The translations under genes were made by a program, and so were the position numbers. Below are positions 24,410 to 31,229 of a DNA stretch of 34,129 bases, piece after piece; within the stretch, counting starts at the first letter, position 1, and every line of letters begins with the position of its first letter. Source of the DNA: Thalassobaculaceae bacterium (lineage in GTDB: Bacteria; Pseudomonadota; Alphaproteobacteria; Thalassobaculales; Thalassobaculaceae); the NCBI GenBank assembly GCA_029212785.1, contig JARGOG010000048.1:1-34129 (forward strand). The letters are read 5' to 3'. Under the pieces are notes generated by a model. That model worked only from the letters and a program-made list of their open reading frames with translations. It was not told the DNA's origin and searched no databases.

Positions 24410-25045
24410 TCACTTGTCGGCACCGAGCACTGCAACCCCTCGTCGCACCCGGTAAAGGCGCCACAACAGGTGGGCCGCGGCGCTGCGATGCGGGGCCCAG
24501 CCGGCGGACAGGGTGTCGGAACCGGCGAGATCGGGGCGGTCCGGCAGATTCCGGAGCATCCGGATCCCCTCGCGCAGGGCCACGTCCCCCGAGGGAAAGA
24601 TGTCCGGGTCGCCCAGCGCGAACATGCGGTAGATCTCCGCCGTCCATCGCCCGATACCCGGTACGGCCACCAGGGCCGCATGGGCCGCCTGAGGTGCGTC
24701 GCTCCTAAGGCGCTCCAGCGCCAGCGATCCGTCGAGCACCCGCTCCGCCAGCGCCCGGCCGTACCGCATCTTCGCCCGCGAAAACCCGATCGCACTCAGG
24801 GCCGCGTCGTCGAATCCGGCGAAGCGTTCGGGATCGAGGCCACCCGCGTCGGTCAGTCGTTGCAGGATCGCGGCGGCCGAGGCGGTCGAGACCTGTTGGC
24901 CGACGATGATTCGGATCAGGGCGGCGAAACCGGGCTCCAGGACGCGCGGCGCCGGCGCCCCCGCTTCGGCCAGGGCGGCCGCGATGTCCGGGTCGATCTC
25001 GGCAAGGGTCCGCAACCCGCGATCGAGCGCTTCCTGCCGGGTCAT
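24410..25045 (-). CDS. alkA: DNA-3-methyladenine glycosylase II (AlkA-type)
   Basis: A 211-residue HhH-GPD base-excision DNA glycosylase. The helix-hairpin-helix VPGIGRWTA lies at residues 128-135, and the Gly-Pro/Asp loop contains the catalytic Asp154 in PSGDVALREG; QQVS near residue 50 also fits AlkA-type enzymes. It lacks the N-terminal AlkA_N extension and the cysteine cluster of MutY/Nth, so it is an AlkA-like alkylation repair enzyme of the short type common in alphaproteobacteria. The start ATG overlaps the stop of the upstream short deacetylase-like gene by four bases (ATGA), so translation is coupled. It ends 193 bases before the GGDEF-EAL gene. Confidence 0.88.
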   Translation of the reverse strand: MTRQEALDRGLRTLAEIDPDIAAALAEAGAPAPRVLEPGFAALIRIIVGQQVSTASAAAILQRLTDAGGLDPERFAGFDDAALSAIGFSRAKMRYGRALAERVLDGSLALERLRSDAPQAAHAALVAVPGIGRWTAEIYRMFALGDPDIFPSGDVALREGIRMLRNLPDRPDLAGSDTLSAGWAPHRSAAAHLLWRLYRVRRGVAVLGADK

Positions 25046-25269
25046 GCGTCGGGCGCGCCGAGACGGCCGGCCGCTTCCGCCGCAAGGTCCGCCATGGTCG
25101 CGAACTGCGCGCCCCGGCCGCGAGCTCGCCGGATCAGCCGCCGGATCCGCTCGACGCCGACCACGCCGAACGCGCCGCGCGACAAGGGGGTCGGCGTCAC
25201 ATGCCCCTTGGCGACAGGCAGCGAGAGGGCGTCGAAATCATAGGTCAGACACACGATGTGGCGTGGCAT
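25042..25269 (-). CDS. Internally deleted polysaccharide-deacetylase remnant
   Basis: A 75-codon gene with a good ribosome site (GGAGA six bases before the ATG). The first 40 residues (MPRHIVCLTYDFDALSL, TPTPLSRGAFGVVGVERI) match the N-terminus of allantoinase-like polysaccharide deacetylases, where LTYDFD holds the catalytic and metal-binding aspartates. The last 30 (RGAQFATMADLAAEAAGRL) match the very C-terminus of the same family. The 200-odd residues in between, including the zinc-binding His pair, are absent without a frame break. The result is a mini protein that cannot have the full barrel. It starts 78 bases from the divergent yjbQ gene and overlaps the alkA start. It may be a fossil kept for its translational coupling, or a genuine small protein. 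Confidence 0.7.
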   Translation of the reverse strand: MPRHIVCLTYDFDALSLPVAKGHVTPTPLSRGAFGVVGVERIRRLIRRARGRGAQFATMADLAAEAAGRLGAPDA

Positions 25270-25347
25270 CCGGGTCTCCGGCGGGATACGGTGACCCGAG
25301 GCTAGAGACGCCCACGACCACCGGCAAGACGGATCGGGAACGCAACC

Positions 25348-25803
25348 GTGTTGAGGGAACTCGCAGTCACCACCTCCGAGGTGACCCGCCAGGCATTGAG
25401 TGAGATCGACGTCCCGACCAACGGGGTGGGCCTTGTCGATATCACCGACCGGGTGCGCGGTTTCGTGAGGGAGAGTGGTGTCGCCGCGGGTCTGCTGACC
25501 GTGTTCGTGCGTCACACGTCGGCCTCCCTCCTGATCCAGGAGAATGCCGACCCGGATGTGCAGGTCGACCTCGACCGGTTCTTCGCGCGGCTCGCGCCGT
25601 GGGATACGACGCTCTACCGTCACGCCACGGAGGGGCCGGACGATATGCCGGCCCATATCCGCAGTGCCCTGACCCAGACCAGCCTTGCCATCCCCATCGC
25701 CGGCGGCCGCCCGGTTCTGGGCACATGGCAGGGCATCTACCTATATGAACACCGTGAACACCCGCACCGCCGCCACATCGTCCTGCACCTGATAGGAGCC
25801 TGA
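25348..25803 (+). CDS. YjbQ-family protein (UPF0047)
   Basis: A 151-residue protein of the YjbQ/UPF0047 family, often annotated as secondary thiamine-phosphate synthase; its true role in cells is not settled. Family blocks are LLTVFVRHTSASLLIQENADPDVQVDLDRFF (residues about 49-79), and toward the end GTWQGIYLYEHREHPHRRHIVLHLIG with the conserved histidines. The start is GTG at 25348; the neighbouring TTG at 25351 is possible. Its amidase neighbour starts five bases after the stop, so they are most likely one transcript. It diverges from the deacetylase remnant/alkA pair. No thiamine gene is nearby. Confidence 0.85.
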   Translation: MLRELAVTTSEVTRQALSEIDVPTNGVGLVDITDRVRGFVRESGVAAGLLTVFVRHTSASLLIQENADPDVQVDLDRFFARLAPWDTTLYRHATEGPDDMPAHIRSALTQTSLAIPIAGGRPVLGTWQGIYLYEHREHPHRRHIVLHLIGA

Positions 25804-25808
25804 CCGAC

Positions 25809-27089
25809 ATGACCGACGCGCCGCACCGTCTTGGTGCCCTGGATGCCCTTCGCGCCATCGAGGGGGGGAGCCTGACACCGGAAGCGCTGATGCAATCCTG
25901 TCTGGAGCGGGTTGCCGAGCGCGAGGCCGAGGTCGGCGCTTTCATCCATCTGGATGCGGAGCAGGCGCGGGACGCCGCCCGGGCGGCGACGACCTCCGGG
26001 GCGCTTGGTGGCCTGCCCGTGGCGGTCAAGGACATCATCGACACCGCCGACATGCCGACCGGTTACGGCTCGTCGATCTATATCGGCAACCAGCCGGAGA
26101 AGGACGCGGCCGTCGTCGCCCGTACCCGGTCCGCCGGTGGCGTGGTCATGGGCAAGACGGTGTCGACCGAGTTCGCCTGGCGCAATCCGGGCAAGACCCG
26201 CAATCCACGCGGGCTTGAGCACACGCCCGGCGGATCCTCCAGCGGTTCGGCGGCGGCCGTCGCCGACTTCATGGCGCCGCTTGCCTTCGGGACGCAGACG
26301 GCGGGGTCGGTCATCCGGCCGGCGGCCTATTGCGGCGTGGTCGGTTTCAAGCCGACCTTCGGCACCCATGACCGGCGCGGCGTGAAGGAACTGTCGCGCT
26401 ATCTCGACACCGTCGGGTGCTTTGCCCGGTCGGTCGCCGACATCGCCCATTTCGACTACGCGTTGCGCGGCGAGCCGGCGCCGCGTCTCGACGGGTTCGA
26501 CGGTGCCGCTCCGCGTCTCGCCTTCCATGTCCCGTTCGCCGATCGGATCGAGGAGGATGCGGGCGAGGCCCTGGAGAAGGTGCGCATCGCCGTGCAGACC
26601 GCCGGTGCCTCGGTGGTCGGCCTCGTCGACTGGACCGCCTTCGAGAAGATGGACGACGTCCACATGAAACTGATGACGGCCGAGGCGGCGCGCGCGCTGG
26701 CGTGGGAGTATGACAACCACCCCGACAAGCTGAGCGCGTTCTACCGCGAGACCATCGCTGCCGGCCGGGAGATCGACGACACCGCCCTGTATCAGTTGCA
26801 GGCCGATGCCGACAGTTTCCGCAACGATGCCGCAGCGCGACTGGACGGAATTGATGCGATCCTGACCGTGCCGGCCTCCGGTGAGGCGCCGCAAGGCTTG
26901 GATTTCACCGGCGATCCGCTGTTCAACAAGATCTGGACCCTGCTGCGCTGGCCCTGCGTCACAATTCCGGCCGGCACCGGCGACCAGGGGATGCCGCTCG
27001 GCGTGCAGATCGTCACCGGCTATGGCGAGGACGCCAAGGCACTTGCCGTCGCCGACTGGATCGAACGGGCGCTCTTGGCGGATCATTGA
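25809..27089 (+). CDS. Amidase (amidase-signature family)
   Basis: A 426-residue amidase-signature enzyme that hydrolyses C-N amide bonds. The Ser-cisSer-Lys catalytic triad is at Lys74 (AVKDIID), Ser143 (GGSSSGSAAAVA) and Ser167 (GTQTAGSVIRPA), with spacing of 69 and 24 residues as in malonamidase. The protein is shorter than GatA (about 490) and has no GatB/C neighbours, so it is a free amidase, not the transamidosome subunit. The substrate is unknown. Downstream lie a creatininase-family hydrolase and upstream YjbQ, a set suggestive of small cyclic or linear amide breakdown. The ATG follows the YjbQ stop by five bases. Confidence 0.9.
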   Translation: MTDAPHRLGALDALRAIEGGSLTPEALMQSCLERVAEREAEVGAFIHLDAEQARDAARAATTSGALGGLPVAVKDIIDTADMPTGYGSSIYIGNQPEKDAAVVARTRSAGGVVMGKTVSTEFAWRNPGKTRNPRGLEHTPGGSSSGSAAAVADFMAPLAFGTQTAGSVIRPAAYCGVVGFKPTFGTHDRRGVKELSRYLDTVGCFARSVADIAHFDYALRGEPAPRLDGFDGAAPRLAFHVPFADRIEEDAGEALEKVRIAVQTAGASVVGLVDWTAFEKMDDVHMKLMTAEAARALAWEYDNHPDKLSAFYRETIAAGREIDDTALYQLQADADSFRNDAAARLDGIDAILTVPASGEAPQGLDFTGDPLFNKIWTLLRWPCVTIPAGTGDQGMPLGVQIVTGYGEDAKALAVADWIERALLADH

Positions 27090-27145
27090 GCGTGCATGCT
27101 CTTGGCCGACACGCGAGAGCTACGGAACACTGAGGAGGAATGGGA

Positions 27146-27892
27146 ATGCGACTGCAATTGATGACCTGGATGGAAGTGGAAGCCTATCTGAACGGCAACA
27201 GGGGCATCATCATTCCCATTGGCTCGACAGAACAGCATGGTCCCAACGGCCTGATCGGCACCGACGCGATCTGCCCGGAGGTGATCGCAGACCGGGCGGC
27301 AGAAACGCTTGGATGCATCGTCGGCCCAACCATCTCGATTGGCATGGCGCAGCACCACCTGGCGTTCCCGGGGTCGATCGCGCTCCGCCCGTCGACGCTG
27401 ATGGCGGTAATCCGCGACAGCGTCCTGTCTCTGGCCCGCAACGGCTTCGAGCGGTTCTATTTCCTGAACGGTCATGGCGGCAACATCGCCACGGTGTCCG
27501 CCGCCTTCAGCGAAATCTATGCGGAGAAGAGCCTCGCCGTCGGCCCCAACCAGCCGCATGTCCGCTGTAAACTGGCGAACTGGTTCGCGTTCCCGGCCGT
27601 CAAAGAGATCAGCAAGGAGCTCTATGGCGACCGGGAGGGCAGCCACGCGACACCGTCGGAGATCTCGGTCACCCAGTACGCGTTCCGGGAGCACATCAAG
27701 AAGGTGGCGATGGACCCGGCGCCGCCGCGTCCGCGGCCGTTCTACGACGCCGAGGATTACCGACTGATCCATTCGGACGGCCGGATCGCTGCGGACAGCT
27801 TCCTTGCCACGCCGGAGGCCGGCGCCAGATTGATCGAAGCGAGTGCCGCGGGGGTCGTCGACGATTACCAGGCGTTCATCGACGAAGCGTAG
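27146..27892 (+). CDS. Creatininase-family amidohydrolase
   Basis: A 248-residue protein of the creatininase/creatinine amidohydrolase superfamily, which holds two metal ions and opens cyclic or simple amides (creatinine, formamides and related). Conserved ligands: Glu29 and His31 in STEQHG, Asp40 in IGTDA, His110 in NGHGGN, and Glu172 in HATPSEIS. An ATG two codons earlier sits directly on the AGGAGG ribosome site, so the ATG at 27146, seven bases after it, is the better start. Members of the family are also used in mycofactocin and FAD/riboflavin pathways, none of which is present here. It lies 56 bases after the amidase and 30 before cytochrome b561. Substrate not known. Confidence 0.87.
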   Translation: MRLQLMTWMEVEAYLNGNRGIIIPIGSTEQHGPNGLIGTDAICPEVIADRAAETLGCIVGPTISIGMAQHHLAFPGSIALRPSTLMAVIRDSVLSLARNGFERFYFLNGHGGNIATVSAAFSEIYAEKSLAVGPNQPHVRCKLANWFAFPAVKEISKELYGDREGSHATPSEISVTQYAFREHIKKVAMDPAPPRPRPFYDAEDYRLIHSDGRIAADSFLATPEAGARLIEASAAGVVDDYQAFIDEA

Positions 27893-27922
27893 GCGAGGCC
27901 GAGGAACAGTCAGGAGCGACAG

Positions 27923-28609
27923 ATGGGTGAATACGACGGCAAACCTACCGACGCGGTCTCCGTTCGGGTCTGGGACCGGCCGACCCGTGTCTTCCACTGG
28001 GTTCTCGTGCTGTGCGTCGCCGGAGCGTGGGTCACCGCCGAGCAAGGCATGACCGAATGGCATGAGCGTCTGGGGCTCACGATCCTGGCCCTCATCGTCT
28101 TCCGGCTGATCTGGGGGATCGTCGGTGGCGAGTTCGCCCGCTTCTCCAGCTTCGTGCGCGGCCCGGGTGCGGTCCTCACCTATCTGCGCGCGACTTTCGC
28201 CGGCCGGCATCCGGAGTATGCCGGACATAATCCGCTCGGCGCCCTATCGGTCCTGGCGTTGCTGCTGGCCGTCGGGACCCAGGCCACGCTCGGGCTCTTC
28301 GCCAATGACGACATCCTCTACGAGGGGCCGCTGTACCATCTGGTCGGCTATGACCTGTCGGGCACGCTGACCGGCCTGCACCATCAGATGTTCAACATCC
28401 TGTTGGCCGTTGTGATCGTCCATGTGGTGGCGGTCATCGGCTACATGCTGCTCCTGCGGGACGACCTGATATTGCCGATGATCACCGGCGTGAAGCGCAT
28501 GGCGCCGGGCGCCGTGCCGGGGCGGATCCGTCGCACACCCTGGTGGGTCGGGCTTGCGATCCTGGCGGTGTGCGGTGCCGGAGCCTACGGTCTCACGCTG
28601 CTTGCCTGA
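27923..28609 (+). CDS. Cytochrome b561-family membrane protein
   Basis: A 228-residue integral membrane di-heme b-type cytochrome (CybB/NiFe-hydrogenase cytochrome-b type). About five hydrophobic segments lie near residues 22-40, 50-68, 105-126, 155-177 and 207-226. Possible heme ligands are His25 (VFHWV), His47 (EWHER), His153/154 (LHHQ) and His167 (VIVHVV). It passes electrons from quinol or a dehydrogenase to a soluble acceptor. It converges with a cytochrome c' gene, a pairing seen in many proteobacteria, so c' is the plausible partner. A GGAGCGACAG sequence precedes the ATG. It probably sits at the end of the plus-strand creatininase operon. Confidence 0.88.
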   Translation: MGEYDGKPTDAVSVRVWDRPTRVFHWVLVLCVAGAWVTAEQGMTEWHERLGLTILALIVFRLIWGIVGGEFARFSSFVRGPGAVLTYLRATFAGRHPEYAGHNPLGALSVLALLLAVGTQATLGLFANDDILYEGPLYHLVGYDLSGTLTGLHHQMFNILLAVVIVHVVAVIGYMLLLRDDLILPMITGVKRMAPGAVPGRIRRTPWWVGLAILAVCGAGAYGLTLLA

Positions 28610-28616
28610 CGCGAAA

Positions 28617-28638
28617 AGGCCGACCCGCGGGCCGGCCT
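28617..28638. terminator. Short hairpin between convergent cytochrome genes
   Basis: AGGCCG (28617-28622) pairs with CGGCCT (28633-28638) around a ten-base loop. On the minus strand it is followed by TTTT, so it could end the cytochrome c' message, and it may also stop the cytochrome b561 message. Confidence 0.45.
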
Positions 28639-28664
28639 CTCGTCGTCGCGACCGATTGCGGGTC

Positions 28665-29102
28665 CTATTTCTTTTCGGCGCGGTAAGCCTTGTGGCAGGC
28701 GCCGCACGTTCCGCCGGTCGCCTTGAGTTGGTCGCCAAGCGCCGAGGCATCTCCGGATTCGGCCATCGCCACCAGTTTCTCGACGGCGGCGACGTGGTTG
28801 GAGGCGGCTTTTTCGAAGCCGGCCCAGTCGGACCAGATGGCGGGAAGCGCGCGGGTCTCGCCCTCGCCCGACCCCTCCGGGAACAGGCTGGGAATGCTCT
28901 CGGCGTAGGCCAGCATCGCCTTGGCCGGATCGACGGCCGCGGCTGCGTTGCCCGACTCAACGGCGGCCTGGACCGCCTTCATGTTCCCGACATGCGCCTT
29001 GAAACCCTTCTGGCGCGTGTCCACGACGTCGGCCGAGGCCATGCCGGCGATCATGGTCAGGCCGAGAACGGCGATAGCGGCGAGCTTCGTCGAAGTCTTC
29101 AT
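28665..29102 (-). CDS. Cytochrome c'
   Basis: A 145-residue periplasmic cytochrome c'. It starts with a Sec signal peptide (MKTSTKLAAIAVLGLTMIAGMASA, cleavage after ASA) and ends with the class II heme site C133-x-x-C136-H137 (GTCGACHKAYR), which in c' is placed near the C-terminus of a four-helix bundle. Aromatic IWSDWAGFEKAA and QKGFKAHVGNMK fit the helices. Cytochrome c' binds nitric oxide and protects against nitrosative stress, or acts as an electron carrier. AGAGGAG is eight bases upstream of the ATG. It converges with the cytochrome b561 gene. The divergent gene on the other side is 260 bases away. Confidence 0.93.
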   Translation of the reverse strand: MKTSTKLAAIAVLGLTMIAGMASADVVDTRQKGFKAHVGNMKAVQAAVESGNAAAAVDPAKAMLAYAESIPSLFPEGSGEGETRALPAIWSDWAGFEKAASNHVAAVEKLVAMAESGDASALGDQLKATGGTCGACHKAYRAEKK

Positions 29103-29282
29103 TCTTTTTCTCCTCTAGTCGGCCGGGTCATGGCGCCGGCCCGGAGACGGTACCGTGGATCGGGTGAGGGAAAGAGCGTCGATCGCGCTTTGAGGTCGCC
29201 CGCGGAGGTCCCCTCACTGCAATGTGATTGACAGTGAAGACGGGCCTTTGCGCGAGCGGTTTTGTGCGGAATGTCCCGAATG

Positions 29283-29311
29283 TCGACAGAGCGGGCGCGA
29301 CTCCGTAGAAT
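29283..29311 (+). promoter_or_regulatory. Candidate sigma-70 promoter
   Basis: TCGACA (29283-29288) and TAGAAT (29306-29311) are spaced by exactly 17 bases, each with one mismatch to consensus, and end about 50 bases before the GTG at 29362. The rest of 29103-29361 shows only a GTC/GAC-rich stretch; no structure I can name. Confidence 0.5.
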
Positions 29312-29361
29312 CGGGGCGATTCGGGTCAGGCATCAACAATCACCAGTGAGGGGGAGACGGC

Positions 29362-29745
29362 GTGACGGATGACCGCGTAGTCCTCTTGCACCCAGGCCGT
29401 GCCGACGTCGCGTCGACCCCGGAGACGGGTCGCGAGACCGTTGCGGACGAGGCGCCGACCCGGCTGACCATGGGCGTCGAGGTGCCGGCTGACCGCCGTT
29501 CGGTGCTGATGGTGCAGACCATCGCCCAGCTCGCCACCCTGGCGCAGGAAGCCGGCGTTCCGCTCGATGACGGACTTGTCGAAGGGGCGGAGCGTCTGGC
29601 CCGCAACCTGCGCGGCGCCGGTTTCGCCTTGCCGGCCCATCTCGAAGAGGCGCTGGAGGAAATCGCGCGGGCGCTGTCGCCGCCGGAGCCCGAGGACACG
29701 GGCGGCGTCGTGGTTCCGTTCCGCGTCGGCCCGTCCAACGACTAG
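29362..29745 (+). CDS. Small protein of unknown function
   Basis: I do not recognise this 127-residue protein. It starts with GTG at 29362, preceded by GGGGGAGA. The first 45 residues are polar; a helical, Ala/Leu/Glu-rich middle (MVQTIAQLATLAQEAGVPL and LARNLRGAGFALPAHLEEALEEIARAL) looks folded, and the end is VVPFRVGP. No signal peptide, membrane span or Cys/His motif. It has a good promoter candidate of its own and stands alone between the cytochrome c' and FkbM genes. A tandem 15-base repeat begins right after its stop. Confidence 0.55.
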   Translation: MTDDRVVLLHPGRADVASTPETGRETVADEAPTRLTMGVEVPADRRSVLMVQTIAQLATLAQEAGVPLDDGLVEGAERLARNLRGAGFALPAHLEEALEEIARALSPPEPEDTGGVVVPFRVGPSND

Positions 29746-29752
29746 GCTCCCC

Positions 29753-29808
29753 GTCCGCGCTCGATCCGTCCGCGCTCGATCCCGCGCAGATCCGGCCGCG
29801 CTCGATCC
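29753..29808. repeat. Tandem short direct repeat
   Basis: The 15-base unit GTCCGCGCTCGATCC occurs twice in direct tandem (29753-29767 and 29768-29782), and 13 bases of it occur a third time at 29796-29808. The repeats fill the convergent gap between the 127-residue gene and the FkbM gene. They are not CRISPR-like because there are no spacers of regular length. Confidence 0.75.
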
Positions 29809-29827
29809 GGCTCGGTAACGCGCCGAC

Positions 29828-31015
29828 CTAGCGGCGACGGCAGAGCATGTTCTTCTCATCGTCATCGACCGCGCAGTCGAAGCCGCTGGCGTCGATCCGG
29901 CGCAGAGCTTCCTGGTTGCGCGGATCGGCCAGACGGATCTCCAGGCGTATGGATCTGAGGCGCGGATCGTCGAGGGTTGCCTCCATCCCGGCGATGATCC
30001 GGTGCTCCGTGCCGTCGACGTCGATCTTGATGTGCTGGGGGCAGGGGATCTCCCCGGCCTCGATGAGGTCATCGAGGCGATACCCTTGCAGGATCTCCGC
30101 CGGCATGTCGGTGCCGCCGTGATCGGTCGCCGGTTCGTCGAAGCTCTGGGCCGCGGCGCCGGCGGTCTCCGAGCCGTAGGACAGCCGGCCCGCTGCGGTG
30201 CGGTCCGAGATCGCCCACTGCCGGGCGGTAACGAGATCGCCGACTTCGTTCAGGGCGATGTTCTGCTCCAGTGCCAGGGTGTTCGGCGTGAACGGTTCGA
30301 TGGCGATCGTCCGGCAGCCTCGGGTGACGGCGGCGAACAGGGAATACTTGCCGATATTGGCGCCGATATCGACGAAGACGTCGCCCGGATCGAAGGACGC
30401 GATCCATCGGATCATTCCCGGCTCGAAGGCGTAGAAATAGAGCAGCTCGACACCCAGTTGGGCGCTCGACAGCCGGCACCGCACCGACCGCGTGCCGACC
30501 GGGAGGGTAACTACCCGATCCGCCGTCATGATCGCGACCTCGGCTTTTTGACCAAGGGCCTGCTCGGCGGCGCGGCGTCCGTGGTGGTCGCAGATCCGAA
30601 GCAACAGTTGCCAGATCGGCTGTTTCTGCGAGACGTGCTGACACAGGTTCTTGAGAAGGACGCATTGAAAGAAGTGATCGGTGGCCGGACGCGCGCCGCC
30701 GGGGCCGTGATGCGCGGATAGCGATCGGTGCAACTGGCCATGCCGTTCGCGGATCCGGTCGCCGTGTGCCGGAAGCATGTCCAGCGGGGAGGCGAGGCTT
30801 CCATCGGCTTCCATGCGCTGCAGAAGCGCCGCCGTTTTCTCACGAATCAGCGGGTCGATCGGGAAGCGGACCACCGCCTTGTCGAGAATCAGTAGTGCGT
30901 CGAAGCGCTTACCGGCGACGACACAGGCGGCGGCCGTCTGCAGGCACTCGGCCGGCGTCGCGGTCCTGGCGCCGAGGCGGGCGACCACGGAGTCGATCTG
31001 TCGGTCGAGGGACAT
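29828..31015 (-). CDS. FkbM-family methyltransferase with helical N-terminus
   Basis: A 395-residue protein. The C-terminal half is an FkbM-type SAM methyltransferase: motif I VFVDIGANIGKYSLFAAV (about 213-230), the acidic residue TIAIEPFTPN (Glu240), and IKIDVDGTEHRIIAGM and SIRLEIRLADPRN near the end. FkbM enzymes O-methylate sugars, polysaccharides and natural products. The N-terminal 150 residues are helical, with a TPR-like start (ECLQTAAACVVAGKRFDALLILDKAV), so it may dock with a partner. No glycan cluster is seen near it. Substrate unknown. Its frame begins at the ATG at 31015, and a CCACCGGACGGTGG palindrome lies upstream in the divergent gap. Confidence 0.83.
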   Translation of the reverse strand: MSLDRQIDSVVARLGARTATPAECLQTAAACVVAGKRFDALLILDKAVVRFPIDPLIREKTAALLQRMEADGSLASPLDMLPAHGDRIRERHGQLHRSLSAHHGPGGARPATDHFFQCVLLKNLCQHVSQKQPIWQLLLRICDHHGRRAAEQALGQKAEVAIMTADRVVTLPVGTRSVRCRLSSAQLGVELLYFYAFEPGMIRWIASFDPGDVFVDIGANIGKYSLFAAVTRGCRTIAIEPFTPNTLALEQNIALNEVGDLVTARQWAISDRTAAGRLSYGSETAGAAAQSFDEPATDHGGTDMPAEILQGYRLDDLIEAGEIPCPQHIKIDVDGTEHRIIAGMEATLDDPRLRSIRLEIRLADPRNQEALRRIDASGFDCAVDDDEKNMLCRRR

Positions 31016-31161
31016 TGGCTGCTTCCGGTCAGCGGAATGGTCTGAATGCCAGCGTCGGATCGGCGACGCGGGAGCGAGGTGTCGGAGCCGACACTAGAGG
31101 AGGGAACTCTCCTGAAAAATCAAAATTGCCGGGTCCGTCCCGCCCAGCAGTGATCTCGACA

Positions 31162-31177
31162 GCCACCGGACGGTGGC
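31162..31177. promoter_or_regulatory. Perfect seven-base dyad, candidate operator
   Basis: GCCACCG and CGGTGGC (31162-31168, 31171-31177) are separated by two bases, 53 bases upstream of the acyl-CoA ligase ATG in the 214-base divergent gap. This is the size of a TetR- or MarR-type operator. No regulator gene is adjacent and no clear promoter was found. Confidence 0.3.
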
Positions 31178-31229
31178 GTAGTTAGCGGAAAACCGACGAC
31201 AACGAAAAGACGATTGGGAGGAATGGGCG

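Noticed and set aside
29228-29233. A perfect TTGACA at 29228-29233 as a minus-35 box
   Set aside because: No minus-10-like hexamer is found 16-18 bases downstream.
29753-29808. Possible CRISPR
   Set aside because: Units are only 13-15 bases and mostly without spacers; no cas gene.
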